64,000 nucleotides of DNA from Lamellibrachia satsuma (GCA_033239005.1 BSQZ01000001.1:1952501-2016500); one strand, 5' to 3'; shown: positions 10,681 to 24,312, counted from the first letter of the stretch. Notes: generated from the letters alone by a model not told the origin. Numbers and translations are program-made.

Positions 10681-12365
10681 AGAGTAAATATCCTAGAACC
10701 TTAAACATGATGCACGACATTGCTAATTTAGACGAACCTTGACATCGAACAATTAATTAGGGGATTTATTTGTATTATAAGAAACCTCGCATTAGTCAAC
10801 CAATGGAAACCGTTGGATGGACACACGGGACAAATGTGAATTTGGTTTCAGCAAATTTTTGCTAAAATTGGACATAGTGCGTTTTTAAGAGATATAGTAG
10901 TAACAATGTTGACAATGAAATCTGATTTTTTAACAATAAAACCTTTTGTTCGCAATAAACGTGTAACGCACTACAATGTTCGTGTTATTGTTTGCTAGGC
11001 AACCCGTTGTCTCCCAGAACTGTACATGGGTTTATAATCGTTTTCACGCACACAACTGCCATACGGGGAAAATAAACAAAACTACGTCAGAGCATGCTAT
11101 GAATCAGTCCAGCGGTGAGCGGCATATGCCTGGAAGATATGGCGACTGACGCAGTGAAGCGTGTCTGCAGTATTCATACACGGAACCTCGGCAGTGTCGT
11201 TTAGCACGTGTCACGCTCGCTTGCACAAGACGATCGAGTGCGTTAATTTAAATTAGAAACGTTTTGTATCGTTACTGTAAGATTAGCTCACTTCCTCAAT
11301 GGTTGTGGACAGCTCGTCACGAAGTTCAAGGGTTTTAGCGTCCACAGAAAGGGGTAGCGCGCTTCGTTGAATAAAACACGAAGATTTTCTGCGAAACATA
11401 CGTTCACACGCCGACAGTTTTCGATTGCGTCAATCACTGTCACACGAGGGATGTTTTGTTATATCGGTACATTATATGATACCCTACAACATTAGGTATG
11501 ACCATCAGAGAAATTACGTCAGAGTATGCATGAACACTGACACGAATCGTTGAGGTGAAATAAAATGTTTACTTAGAAGCAAAATAATGTAGCACAATAT
11601 GAATAAGGTGATAAGGTTATATTTAATAGAAAATAGAAAACCGCACAGAATCACAGAAGGCAAACAAGAAGAAGGCCATAAGCGTATCTCAGAAATAAGT
11701 GCTTCGCTGTGTGAATAATTTCTAAACGAGGGTGGGTTCAAAGCAAGCAACGCAACGGTAATTACACGGAAAAACACAATTTCAATATGACCCAGTTATA
11801 TAATACTGAAAAACAAAACTAACAAACCGAATATTTCAACATAAGTGTTTGCCACGGCGCAATGAACGGAAATGTCAACGCAGCATGACGTTGCTATATG
11901 TGGTGTCTCGGTAAAGTCGAAAATCTCGTGTATGGCCTAGCAATAACAACTACTAATGTAATTAATAAATTATAAAACCAATGACGATGCAACTAAAACA
12001 TGTTATGTATAACGGGAATTCACTCGACCATGGCGATCTCTGTTTTCATCATTAATTTGGTTAGGTGTCGAAGGCAAATTCAACCACACATGTAACGTCT
12101 TTCAATAAGACACCCTCAGTCACCAATCGGGAAATCTAACCTCCCTGTCACAAAATAACACCGGTAAAGATATTTTTTTCATACGTGCACTTGACGCCGC
12201 CTTCCAGGCACGCCACGGCTGTGTCTATTTTCCTAGAGGGTTTCTTGCGTTATCAGAGGTGGTCGGAATCCACCCAAGGTAGCTTACGTAACCACTGCTC
12301 TCGCACGCGGATTCATATACAGGAGGATATATACTCATACTACAAGTGTATAGGTGTGTTTATGT
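10681..12365. other. No gene recognised
   Basis: Unique AT-rich sequence. TACGTCAGAG followed by an ATGC-containing word occurs at 11083 and again near 11507, a hint of a decayed repeat. The ORF-like stretches lack recognisable features. Confidence 0.35.
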
Positions 12366-12420
12366 ATGTATGTGCGTGTGTGCGTGCGTGCGTGCGTGCG
12401 TGCGTGCGTTCGTGTGTACG
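12366..12420. repeat. GTGC/GTGT microsatellite
   Basis: Short GTAT, GTGT and GCGT run directly before the small foldback element. Confidence 0.9.
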
Positions 12421-12440
12421 TATGTACCCACATACTCTGA

Positions 12441-12647
12441 CTGTAGTATAATGTTGCAGTTTATGCTTCAGGATATCCGCTATTCAGATTTTTGTCATAG
12501 ATAATAACGCAATCTATGGTGGTTCACACGTAGGATATTCAGTAGTTATTACTCTCTTTGCATATAGCCTTTGAGTGCACAAGTAATCTGTGAAATCTAT
12601 CTATATACCCGACATCCTGGAGTATAAATTGCAACATTATACTGCAG
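12441..12647. mobile_element. Small foldback element, about 207 bp
   Basis: The arms 12441-12477 and 12611-12647 are imperfect reverse complements of about 37 bp with the common core AGTATAATGTTGCA. The interior is 133 bp, AT-rich and non-coding. Flanked on both sides by microsatellites. Confidence 0.65.
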
Positions 12648-12744
12648 CCAAAAACGCGTTGATTCTATAAATACGATTTTCTCGTTGTCGCTGAAGGTGG
12701 TACTTACACATTAGCAATGTTATCATATTCCCAAGGGCTTATTG

Positions 12745-13100
<356 letters not shown>

Positions 13101-16100
13101 TACTCCAGCTGCACACAACAGCCTTGGTATTCACTGGCCCGCTTAGGTGAGAAAGTACGTTGAATTTCGACCCGACTGCCAATTATGGTCAATTATTTTT
13201 GATCCCCGCGAAGCTAATTCGGATTACTTTGGTTCTGGGTGACTTTCTGTACTGCGGTTGGACCAGCAGGTCAGGGTGTCTGCGGTCATTCCTCGTTATT
13301 AAGACACACTACATTTGGCGAAAGAGTTGAGCGACATATTGTAAACATCGGCAAGTACTAGGTTTGACTTGCTCGCATTACCGTGGTTTCTGTCTACGTC
13401 AAGCCGTGTAGCCCTTCAAACAACACCAAGCTATTATATTTAGATGTTTAATAAGTTGCACGTATTCAAAGTTTTAGCGAAATAATTAGTAACTGAACGA
13501 TATCCATTTTGAGAAGCAGAAACGGGAGACGATGTTTGACAACCATGAATCGTTAGAAATTATTACTGGTCAACGCTGTTGCGTTTTCAGACATTGACAG
13601 GGCAGTGTTGGATATAGATGATCACTTCGTGTTCCTCCTGGTCTCAGTGATTGGAGGTAGCTGTGTAAACGTGCGTAAACGTGTGTAAACGTTCACGTCA
13701 CTGTTTTGTTTACTTTTATACATTTCACCAACTTGTTTACACTTCGTTCGCACAAGCCAATCTTCGCCAAGGGCCGCTTATAGACACGAAGTGTGCTAAT
13801 GTTCATGGGGCTAAATGTATTATTTTCAAATAAGACGCTGACGTTAGTATGAAATGGTTCCAGGAATATTAAAAGTACAACATATAATAATTTTTATCGC
13901 AAAATCATGTGTATACAGTGTAAACTACATGTGTATATCTATTCTAATATCGCCCGCGTATGTCTTACTGAAGTTCGCTGACATTCGCTGGATGCGGCCA
14001 TTTGAGGACACGTTTGTGTTTAGGTTGAGCGATTATAATGAGCGCCAACAGGTTATGGCGCAGACAGGCCACACCCGACGGCATGGTGAAAACACATAGA
14101 TTTTCTGAGAGGGACACGATTTATTTGTAGGCGCACATTTGGGGTGGGGCAACGATGAACCCCCCCAAAAAAAATTTGTTCAGGCTACCTGCCCCCCTCT
14201 TTGGTGACCACTATTTTTATCTTCAAAGTGTGAAAGCGTGCGCTCGTGCCTTCTCTGCGTCACAACGTCACACGCATTGCACCAATTGTGTAAGTGTCAC
14301 TGTGGGGTGCGCACCGAATTAACTGCTCCCATGAGCCTTGTCGGTGGCATAAAGGGTCATGAACTCCTTATTTATATAACACGTCATTATTATTATTAAT
14401 TAACTGTAAACCGGATGGTTGTTACATTTCGTTTTTATGTTTAAAAAGTTATAAATACACGTGGCTCGCAGCGGCACGTCTACGTCTTCATCGGCACAGA
14501 TATCCAGGGGGTGGGGGTGACTCGTAAGGGTCACCTTGACACGGATAGTGACACACACAGAAGGTCAGCGTGACCCAAGACAGTGACACACGCGTAACCA
14601 ATAACATTATTATCGCGTGTGTGACTACTAAAATATGTGATGGATGCTATACTAGGTGCAACCATAGCAGAAAACGGTTTTGGAATAACAATTAGCGTTG
14701 GTGTGAAACTGTCAGAGCAACGTGGAATTGGGACTTCAATCAAAAGGTAATAAAATCGTAAGTTATTTATGAGAAGTAGGGGAAATAAAACCTAATTATA
14801 CCCCTGCATGAAGCGGTATTTAGGTATTATTTGGAGCACTGCATGCATGCGGCCACGTGACAGGACGAAGACAATTAACTGGAAAGAACACAACAAGGAA
14901 CGCAACCAACTATGTTGATCTCAGAAACGAGAGATCTTTGCTACATCAACGCCTAAGAGATCGCGGTTTACATTGTAGACAAGCAGATTATAAGAGGGTG
15001 CCAAATTTTTAGTTTTTTTTAATATTGAACGGTTATGAATATATTGATAAACATAGCGTCTTTACACTTAAGGAAGATAGTAGGACTAGCGGGTAGGAAG
15101 TATCGTCAATGAAAGAGCAGTGTAGATTGTATATGAGTAAGTTCTCATTGTCACGGAGAACGATAACAAAATGGAAATAGATTTCGATAACAAAAGGATA
15201 AAATACGTATTGACTGTACAAATGAAAGCAGTGTCTGTCAGTTGCCATGACCACGTTAAACATTGTTGGACTCCCGATAAGCCGTTGGTTTCCTTGCCCA
15301 CCTGCTTGTCTGCAGCTTGTTGCTCTAAATGGTAATTTTGTTTAATCTGGTTAAACCTGATCAAATCTGCCGTGAAAACCGGTGCGCATTTCTGCGTGTT
15401 TGATACAATTATTGTGAAGTAAGTGTACCGAACTGTGACAACACGGGTCTTCGTGACACACCCCGCAATCTCACACAACGGCGTGTTTGGAGGAACAAGC
15501 TGGTGTTAAACCAGAATTAGTTTCTTTGGATTTTCTTTAAACCTTCAAGCCACTTGAAAACTCAATTAACTGACCTCCTGTGTAAAATTCCTGAAAACGA
15601 CATACCTCGTGCATGAAAAATACACTAAAACCTGATATTCCTCCTATTTTGACCAGACGTGGGGTAAATTACATTATATCAGTTCCAATTCTAAATATAC
15701 ATACCAATTCCAATTCCACTTCAAAAGTACCGTAAATCACACACAAGTGGCTCGAGACCAACTAACTAAATGTACCCCTCGACCGACCGTGGGAATGACC
15801 CGAGGAAATTTGTAAAATATGTGACCAGACTAGTGGGTTCAGACCACAGTTACACGTCCAGGTATGTTTCGAATAAACAGTGCCTATCAATTGCAAATTA
15901 ACCGTTTCCAGTTTGTTTGCCAAGAAGTAACTGCATTCAGCCGGCAAGGTTGGATCCTTTGAAGTGTCGGACCTTTGGTAGAGAGATGTAGCATTATGAA
16001 GTGCATTTGAAGAAGATTCGGTATTTTGATGATGACGTTCCCGATACATCAACAGACGTTTTGATTGCTTACGAAAATTGCCGGTTGTGGTGATAAGTGC

Positions 16101-16619
16101 TTTTGCCACAGGATTAAGAGAGATGGAAATGTGTGATTGTTATCAAACCTTTTCAGCGCATTGGTAACACATGCCCATCACTGGGAAACTAAACTGTGGT
16201 CTGACCCCTAGAGGCCGAGTCGACTGCAGCTTCAGTGGGTAACTGTTGGAATGAATAGCGTTATGGCTAGAACGGCACCACACACATAATATGCATAAAA
16301 TCCAACGCGTCGGGTTATTCAGTTCTATTCGACTAACTGTTTAATGCGTAGGCTTGAATCCCCGTGAGGGGTGAACACGATGCCCCACTTGTTTGGCAAG
16401 AGGTACTGTCTATGGGCTACCCGTGCCCTTTCCTTGTTTAATTCCATTGCTATTCTGCCAAATTGTGTTTCAAACGGTGCATTGGTTTCTACATCCACCG
16501 GTTTATACATGCAACGTCGCTCTTGTTGACAAGAATAGCACACACCACGTACGCTTTATTTTTACAGTAATTACGACGTGTATGACATACATTTGCGGGA
16601 CTAAGACATTAATTTTAGT
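13101..16619. other. No gene recognised
   Basis: About 3.5 kb of mostly unique sequence. Three GTAAACGT-type words occur at 13663-13692. Frames of 115-130 codons on the - strand (15086-15478, 15762-16109) have no domain, splice pairing or codon bias that I could use. Confidence 0.35.
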
Positions 16620-16700
16620 CACACATTTGGTCACATGACATTTGGCCACACGACATTTGGTCACATGACATTTTTTTGTCACAAGACATTTGGTCGCACT
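16620..16700. repeat. 15-bp minisatellite
   Basis: About 5 degenerate copies of GACATTTGGTCACAT. Confidence 0.85.
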
Positions 16701-16896
16701 TCAACACCAGACCAAGCCCTCTCAAAACACTGACCTCGTCTCTATTTTGCAAACATTGGCTGTTCAGTGGCTTCGCCTGCTGTGTTACAGTACCAGTTAC
16801 AGTACCAGTTGTACAATAATAACGTTGATAATGATAATGATATTAACAAAAACAACAACAATGATGATAGTAATATTAATATGAAAACTTCTGTGG

Positions 16897-16992
16897 CGAG
16901 ACCTAAGAGACGTATCAAAACAAAACGTCCCTGTTACGTATCAAAACAAAACGTCCCTGTTACGTATCAAAACAAAACTTCTCCGTTACGCC
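16897..16992. repeat. 24-bp tandem repeat
   Basis: About 3.5 copies of a unit containing CGTATCAAAACAAAACGTCC. The last unit is diverged. Confidence 0.85.
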
Positions 16993-17049
16993 CCTGTTCA
17001 TTGAGTTAGATGTGGGTGTTATACAGAGCAGAAGAGGTAGTGACAAACT

Positions 17050-17400
17050 ATGATGAGTATGCGTGCACCAAGCACGAACAAACTATGCAATGATGAGTAT
17101 GCGTGCACCAAGCACGAACAAACTACGCAATGATGAGTATGCGTGCACCAAGCACGAACAAACTACGCAATGATGAGTTTGCGTGCACCAAGAACGAACA
17201 AACTACGCAATGATGAGTATGCGTGCACCAAGCACGAACAAACTACGCAATCATGAGTTTGCGTGCACCAAGCACGAACAAACTACGCAATGATGAGTTT
17301 GCGTGCACCAAGCACGAACAAACTACGCAATGATGAGTACGCGTGCACCAAGCACGAACAAACTACGTAATGATGAGTACGCGTGCACCAAGCAGGAACC
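17050..17400. repeat. 40-bp minisatellite
   Basis: About 9 copies of a unit containing GCGTGCACCAAGCACGAACA; differences are mostly single substitutions (GAGTAT/GAGTTT/GAGTAC). Confidence 0.95.
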
Positions 17401-18420
17401 AACAAGAGAGCGTTGTATGAAGATCAGAGTCGGATCTAGCTTTTAAAAAGGTCGGTCAACTGTTTGTAGAAGTAAAACTTCTAATAAGTATTATTCAAGC
17501 CTCAACACTTCACACGACTCTTTCCATACGTGCTAAAGATTTTTTTTACAAAGTTATGACTTTTCATTAAATATGATCTCATAAAAATAAAAATAAATGA
17601 TTAATCACGTTCGCGTTTAGGTGCCCTTCTTATTTCATATTATACTTTCGCATCAATTCATCTCAAATTTAGTGAAAACAAAATCAGGAAACATTTTGTA
17701 AACCATGTCAGAGAAGAGGGGTCCGGACCTCCTTGACCTCTCCCTTAGAACTGGGTCTGAAGAGTCTAGCAGACTGCAAACGGCCGGCATAGTGGTCTAG
17801 TACCTACAGCATGGACAGGATTGGCTTGTAATAAAACAAAATTGTGACATGTCGCCGACTACATTGTGTGGCCAAATAGATGGCGAGATGAGATGGGGAC
17901 GCTTCTAAATACATCGTTGTACAGCCAACTAATTTGCTTAAGCGTTATTAAACACACCCATTCTAGGCTTTCATGTGTGAATGTTAAAATACGTAGCTAA
18001 GACCTACCCCATACTCGCAGCTCGTCTCCGGGCTAATCTATTTGACCCACCGAAATCTTCGTCACCCTCCGCATACAAAATTAATAGAAACAAAGGTAAA
18101 CAGAGCAGGTCCGAATACTTGGCGTGAGAAGTGCGAACGCACGAACATATGGTGTACTTGCATAGTGCAGGAGATTTCACCAGGTGCACGGCTCCTGGGT
18201 ACGCGACTTGGTGCATGTGGTTCCCCACTGCACTACACGGCCTCGTGTGTGTCTTTAGATGTAGCTGGCGGTGCGTGTAGGCAGATGTATTTGCAGTATT
18301 GGACGCCTGCCCGCAATCTGGCTGCCTGCCCCAGCCCGTCCTCTATGGTTCGGTGGCATGGTGAGTCGTATAAGTTCGGCGTCTGTGCAAGGAACATCGC
18401 ACTCATTGCTCGCTACAGGC
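17401..18420. other. No gene recognised
   Basis: Unique sequence. A 143-codon + frame (18042-18473) runs into a short repeat and shows no protein-like features. Confidence 0.35.
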
Positions 18421-18475
18421 GTGCTACACGATGCTACACGGTGCTACACGGTGCTACACGGTGCTACATATAACA
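18421..18475. repeat. 11-bp tandem repeat
   Basis: About 5 copies of GTGCTACACGG. Confidence 0.9.
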
Positions 18476-18522
18476 ATAATAACAACAATACTGTATTCAT
18501 AAAGCGCTATTTCCCACTTTTC

Positions 18523-19135
18523 TTCACTAGTGAACATTAAGTCTAACATTGATGTATCGCTTCCTTCCCGGAATCTAAGATTACAATATATTCACTAGTG
18601 AACATGACGTCTAACATTGATGTATCGCTTCCTTCCCGGAATCTAGGATTACAATCTCTTCATTAGTGAACATTAAGTCTAACATTGATGTCTCACTTCC
18701 TTCCCGGAATCTAAGATTACAATCTCTTCACTAGTGAACATTAAGTCTAACATTGATGTCTCACTTCCTTCCCGGAATCTAAGATTACAATCTCTTCACT
18801 AGTGAACATTAAGTCTACATCGATGTATCGCTTCCTTCCCGGAATCTAGGATTACAATCTCTTCATTAGTGAACATTAAGTCTAACATTGATGTCTCACT
18901 TCCTTCCCGGAATCTAGGATTACAATCTCTTCACTAGTGAACATTAAGTCTAACGTTGATGTCTCACTTCCTTCCCGGAATCTAGGATTACAATCTCTTC
19001 ATTAGTGAACATTAAGTCTAACGTTGATGTCTCACTTCCTTCCCGGAATCTAAGATTACAATCTCTTCATTAGTGAACATTAAGTCTAACGTTGATGTCT
19101 CACTTCCGTCCCGGAATCTGGGATTATAATCTCCA
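18523..19135. repeat. 68-bp minisatellite carrying a STAT-type palindrome
   Basis: Nine copies starting TTCACTAGTGAACATTAAG, with a 1-bp deletion in one copy. Each unit holds ACTAGT-type palindromes and the 9-bp palindrome TTCCCGGAA (first at 18565-18573), intact in 8 of 9 copies. Two subtypes alternate (TGTATCGCTT and TGTCTCACTT). Confidence 0.95.
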
Positions 19136-20864
19136 CGTTGCCGCAGGAATAACACTGTTACGCCAAAACAATTAGTTGGAAGTGAATCATCACTACCTTT
19201 TATTTATTTTATTCCACGGTGGCGAGTGTAGATTGTCATCAATATTGCGAATAACCCCATCCCACGATAATCTATGTATAACAAATAAACCATTCCACAT
19301 TTTGAATCTCCTTAATTTCTACCTTCGCTACAAGATTATGTAATCCCAACAACCGGACTAACCTCTGTTGCGATAACTTATTTCACATTATGCTGTATAG
19401 TTTTGTATTGATTTTGAAATACACATTTTCCACATAATATGTTTTATTATTTTAGTTAATCTAATAATAACAAAATACTACGGTTGTAAATTTATAATAT
19501 TTTTTGCAGCGTAACTTTTTTCAGAAGCAGCAATTGCAGTTGTGCAAGGTATAAAATTGAAACATGTTGTATTCGAATACTTTGAAGTATTCGCAAACTT
19601 TAAAAAATGTATACTATTTAGTGCATTGGTGGAATTAGATGAAAAACGTGTGGTTGAATCGTATTCAAAAGGTGTGTTGTAATCGAAATTGGATTTTTTA
19701 AATGTGTTGGAATCGGAATCGCTTACACGGAATCTAACCAAAGTATGTGAATTACACATATTACATATTAATTATATTTTATTACATACTGCACCACTAG
19801 CTCCTTAACTATTCGTGTAGCATCAAAATAAAAGTGGATAGTGCAACTGAAGAAACATTTTGATTCCAGTAACCAATTCCGATTCCACCCAAAGCGATTC
19901 CCATTTTACTGCTTTCAAATCACGGAATCAGCCTTCAGTGCCGATTCCGGAACCGGAATCGCCCCAAGTGTGTTATCAAGGTGGACTAATCGAGCGAATC
20001 TTGCGAATAAACAACACTGCTAAATATAGCCTGTTAAACGAACAAACGTCTAGTCTACCATGATATCGCACTTGTGTGCTAGACCGATATCATATACCGT
20101 GACCCCGCTCGCACGATACAATACATTACTAAGGGTTTCACCTCGACCTGGGATTCCACCGGCAAGTGTCCAGGTCGGGATCAGTATATCCACTAGACAG
20201 AGTTCAATACCTCTTGAAGAATACGTACCAGCAGACAGAGGTCGGGAGCGGTTGTTGTATAACCCTTCTTGGGTTTAACCGGACCACAGGGAGTTCTGAC
20301 GTAAACGGATCTTTGGGCCGAAATTAATTCGTCGCAACATCCGTAACTCCTAAGTATTGATTGACAAAAACAATAAAATATGCACTGTTGCAAGACATAA
20401 TGTGTAGTACAAATATACACTTTTTTAAGTAATATGCAGTACTCCCATGATATATTACGTTACATGTAATAATATGTAACATTTGAGAAGTAACATGTAA
20501 TTCATAGACCTGGAGTTGATTACAAGTGAATTCCATTCCATACGTGAGCTAATCCGATTCCAACGTATTTCAAAATCCGATTCCAGCCGCCACCCTGTGG
20601 CGATTCCAAAAATAGGCGCACACAAAGGTGATTGTAGCTATTGTTGCACAATTTAAATTTAAACAGAAATGATAAACGGCAGCTTCCTAATTACAGCGAG
20701 AACAAATGTAAATAAAACGTTGGTACTTATCAGCTTTCAACACCTGGTGACAATCTCATTGTAAACAGTAGACTAAGCTAGCGATGTTCAACCTCCCCCC
20801 CCCCCGGCCGTCCCCATGCTTCACAACCCACGCACAGTGTTAGCTCAACGTGAAAGCACACCTT
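19136..20864. other. No gene; stretch rich in GATTCC/GGAATC words
   Basis: Unique sequence in which GGAATC or its complement occurs repeatedly between about 19715 and 20620 (for example 19716, 19882, 19945-19960, 20553, 20578, 20603). It may be one or more decayed elements. No gene recognised. Confidence 0.4.
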
Positions 20865-20959
20865 TGCGTGCATGCGTACGTACAAACATGCAAGCGCACA
20901 CACAACGCACGCACCCACAACCACACGCACGCACGCACGCACACACACAAACGCACGCG

Positions 20960-21012
<53 letters not shown>
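20865..21012. repeat. GCAC/CA microsatellite
   Basis: GCAC-rich run passing into about 25 CA dinucleotides. Open frames across it are artefacts. Confidence 0.95.
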
Positions 21013-21014
<2 letters not shown>

Positions 21015-21775
21015 GCATACACAATGTTCTTATGTCGTCATACTGATATAAATATGACAAAAGTCTGATAAACCTGCTGAGATATTTAAAGAAAACTGCT
21101 CAGGGTAGACGGACAGCGACAGCCTTTGGTTGCAATTATGTCCAAACAGAATGTGGCTAAACAACATAGTCATGAAGGTGTTCATATAAGTATCTTTCCA
21201 TATTTATGAGCAGTAGAAGATATAGACACGCGAAGTTGGATGAATAAAAGAATAGTGTTGAATGGATTTAAGAATGCATTAATTATCTCGTTCTCATAGC
21301 AGCCAATAAATGAATGAACGAAACAAATGGTAACAGTCTTATCGACTGAATTGCTATCTCGAGAGTGTTACATCTTGTTAAGCGACCTCGCTAAATGGTT
21401 TGTCGTGCGACAACTTTTCGAGGACCATCGTACCTGCTGGCACATTGCCTAAGTTGTCACATGTTACATTCCCAGTAATTATATACCCAGGTCACGAGGC
21501 ACCACTCGCTAAGTCGTGACTTTAAGTGGAGAGACCGTGCAAAGAAGCGATGGCGTTTATCTGCATAATATTAACAGTTGATGAATTCTGCCCAGGTAAT
21601 TAAGATATCACTTACCTTCTGGAATGTGTGTAGCTTCCAGTTTCCAAATGTAAATAGTTATGAATGATATGCCTCGTGGTGTTGGTGGTGCCAAGAGGCA
21701 GCACAGACGACATAAGACATAGCCACCTCCTCGGTGATATCTCACTCTGATGATGACTTTTGTGTGTCCTTGTTC
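21013..21775. other. No feature recognised
   Basis: Unique sequence without recognisable genes. Confidence 0.4.
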
Positions 21776-21885
21776 ATACTTGTTCTCCCATTCCCCTCCC
21801 ACTCCCCTCCCACTCTCCCTTCCCACTCCCACTCCCCTCCCAATCCCCTCCCACTCCCCTCCCAATAACCCTCCCACTCCCGCCA
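21776..21885. repeat. Polypyrimidine CCCACTCCCCT-type tract
   Basis: About 100 bp of imperfect CCCACTCCCCTC words; pyrimidine-rich on the + strand. Confidence 0.85.
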
Positions 21886-21944
21886 AATCTCTCTTCACAC
21901 AGTTGTCCCATCTCAGTCTCGGTCTCCCTCTTCTGCCAAACTGT

Positions 21945-21970
21945 ATAATTATTATTATTATTATTATTAC
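21945..21970. repeat. TTA trinucleotide repeat
   Basis: About 8 copies of TTA/ATT. Confidence 0.9.
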
Positions 21971-22003
21971 TGCGGACTCCGCATATTACTAGTATAGTCA
22001 CAC

Positions 22004-22060
22004 CCACTACGTATTTGAACAGGATTCGCGATGGGCTAAATTAATAGAGTAGGCAACTTT
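22004..22060 (+). repeat. Dispersed linker element, copy 1 (3' part only)
   Basis: Matches the 3' parts of the linkers at 24311-24622 and 28301-28600. Shared words: CACTAC, GATTCGCGA and GGGCTAAATTAA. Confidence 0.6.
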
Positions 22061-22882
22061 AACTTATAGGATCCTATTACTTAGCCACCCCTCGATCTGG
22101 CCCTTTCACACACAAAGCAATGCAATCTTTCTGTGGTTATATTTGTGATATTGATTATCTTACGGACATTATTAATTAACTGTCAAACGTGTCTATAGTG
22201 TGTGTTTTCATGTTCCTGGCAATTATTTTGTCTGTCACTCTTCCTATAGGAATGTGCGATGCCATGGAAGGTAAAGACACGCGTAACTACGCCGGACCCT
22301 TATAGGATCAACGACGAATCGCGTTTGTTTATGTTTACTGAAATGATCTTGACGGTTAATCTTCATGTCCACACGAAACCTACTCTCAGTTTCATGAACT
22401 ACACTTGCATAAATAAATAAGCAATACCAATACTTCCAGCAGTGTGGTGCCCATATAAGGTAAACAAACAAATGCCGAACATCGCTATACACTTATGAAT
22501 TCGTATCGCGGTTTGTAAATCATCACGAACTTGTGAGCTTAATAATTATTTCTGCGTTTTGCGTCACTTTCTCTCCACGCCACTTCACTCTTTACTTCCC
22601 GCTTGGCTCATTTCTAGCCAGATTGTTTTCCAGTTCGACAAGCAATAGGCCTCGAGGCGGGGAATCCCTTGTGAATGACTCAAAGTAGCCACAGGCGGAA
22701 TGGTCGAAGTACAGATCGTTCGCCCGAGCAGAGATTACGCGAAAATTCTGGCCTGTGTTTAGCACCGCTAATGACATCGTTATTTGGTTGGTAATCCAGA
22801 CGTGAGCGCGTACTGAATAGCCTCAATGGGTCAATGAAACGCGTGTCTGCACACCTGTATGCGAACATGAGTTCAGTACTGG

Positions 22883-22883
<1 letters not shown>
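22061..22883. other. No feature recognised
   Basis: Unique sequence; no gene recognised. Confidence 0.4.

Positions 22884-22974
<91 letters not shown>
22884..22974. repeat. TA dinucleotide repeat
   Basis: About 45 uninterrupted TA units ending directly at the perfect palindrome. Confidence 0.97.
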
Positions 22975-22977
<3 letters not shown>

Positions 22978-23024
22978 ACGATGCCAGTAGCGATATATAT
23001 ATATATCGCTACTGGCATCGTGGT
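22975..23024. other. Perfect 50-bp palindrome
   Basis: Two 25-bp arms with no spacer. The left arm starts ACCACGATGCCAGTAGCGA and the right arm ends CTACTGGCATCGTGGT; the centre is a short TA run. The flanking bases do not pair, so the symmetry is exactly 50 bp. Confidence 0.95.
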
Positions 23025-23144
23025 TAAAACTACAGACCGAGGTTATATACAATTACAAACCGTGGTTGTAGCCAACAGGTACTTCCGGAAGTAATGTTTT
23101 TGCTGGCATCGTTTTAATCTCATTTCGCGAAAAATTAACTATCA

Positions 23145-24312
23145 AGTATCGACTACAACATGCTAGCTCTAGTATCAACTACGACATGCTAGCTCTAGTA
23201 TCGACTACGATATACTAGTTCTGGTATCGACTACGATGTGCTAGCTCTAGTATCGACTATACGACATACTAGTTCTGGAATTTAATACGATATGCTAGCT
23301 CTAGTATCGACAACGACATGCTAGCTCTAGTGTCGACTACGACATGCTAGCTCTAGTATCGACAACGACATGCTAGCTCTAGTATCGACTACGACATGCT
23401 AGCTCTAGTGTCGACTACGACATGCTAGCTCTAGTATCGACTACGACATGCTAGCTCTAGTATCGACTACGACATGCTAGCTCTAGTATCGACTACGACA
23501 TGCTAGCTCTAGTATCGACAACGACATGCTAGCTCTAGTGTCGACTACGACATGCTAGCTCTAGTATCGACAACGACATGCTAGCTCTAGTATCGACTAC
23601 GACATGCTAGCTCTAGTGTCGACTACGACAGCTAGCTCTAGTGTAGACAACGACATGCTAGCTCTAGTGTCGACTACGACATGCTAGCTCTAGTGTCGAC
23701 TACGACATGCTAGCTCTAGTATCGACTACGACATGCTAGCTCTAGTGTCGACTACGACATGCTAGCTCTAGTATCGACTACGACATGCTAGCTCTAGTAT
23801 CGACTACGACATGCTAGCTCTAGTGTCGACTACGACAGCTAGCTCTAGTGTCGACTACGACATGCTAGCTCTAGTGTCGACTACGACATGCTAGCTCTAG
23901 TATCGACTATGACAGCTAGCTCTAGTGTCGACTACCACATGCCAGCTCTAGTATCGACTACGACATGCTAGCTCTAGTATCGACAACGACATGCTAGCTC
24001 TAGTATCGACTACGACATGCTAGCTCTAGTGTCGACTACGACATGCTAGCTCTAGTGTCGACTACGACATGCTAGCTCTAGTATCGACAACGACATGCTA
24101 GCTCTAGTATCGACTACGACATGCTAGCTCTAGTGTCGACTACGACATGCTAGCTCTAGTATCGACTACGACATGCTAGCTCTAGTGTCGACTACGACAT
24201 GCTAGCTCTAGTATCGACAACGACATGCTAGCTCTAGTATCGACTACGACATGCTAGCTCTAGTGTCGACTACGACATGCTAGCTCTAGTGTCGACTACG
24301 ACATGCTAGCCC
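23145..24312. repeat. 26-bp minisatellite, about 45 copies
   Basis: Unit containing CGACTACGACATGCTAGCTC. Main variants: ATCGACTACG, GTCGACTACG and ATCGACAACG; a few units lack two bases (ACGACAGCTAG). Left-edge units are the most diverged. A lone diverged unit sits at 28301-28322 beside another copy of the downstream linker. Confidence 0.97.

Noticed and set aside
15086..15478. 130-codon - strand frame (and 15762-16109, 115 codons)
   Set aside because: No domain or compositional bias toward coding; expected by chance in this length of DNA.
18042..18473. 143-codon + strand frame
   Set aside because: No recognisable domain, runs into a short tandem repeat, and no supporting splice or promoter context.
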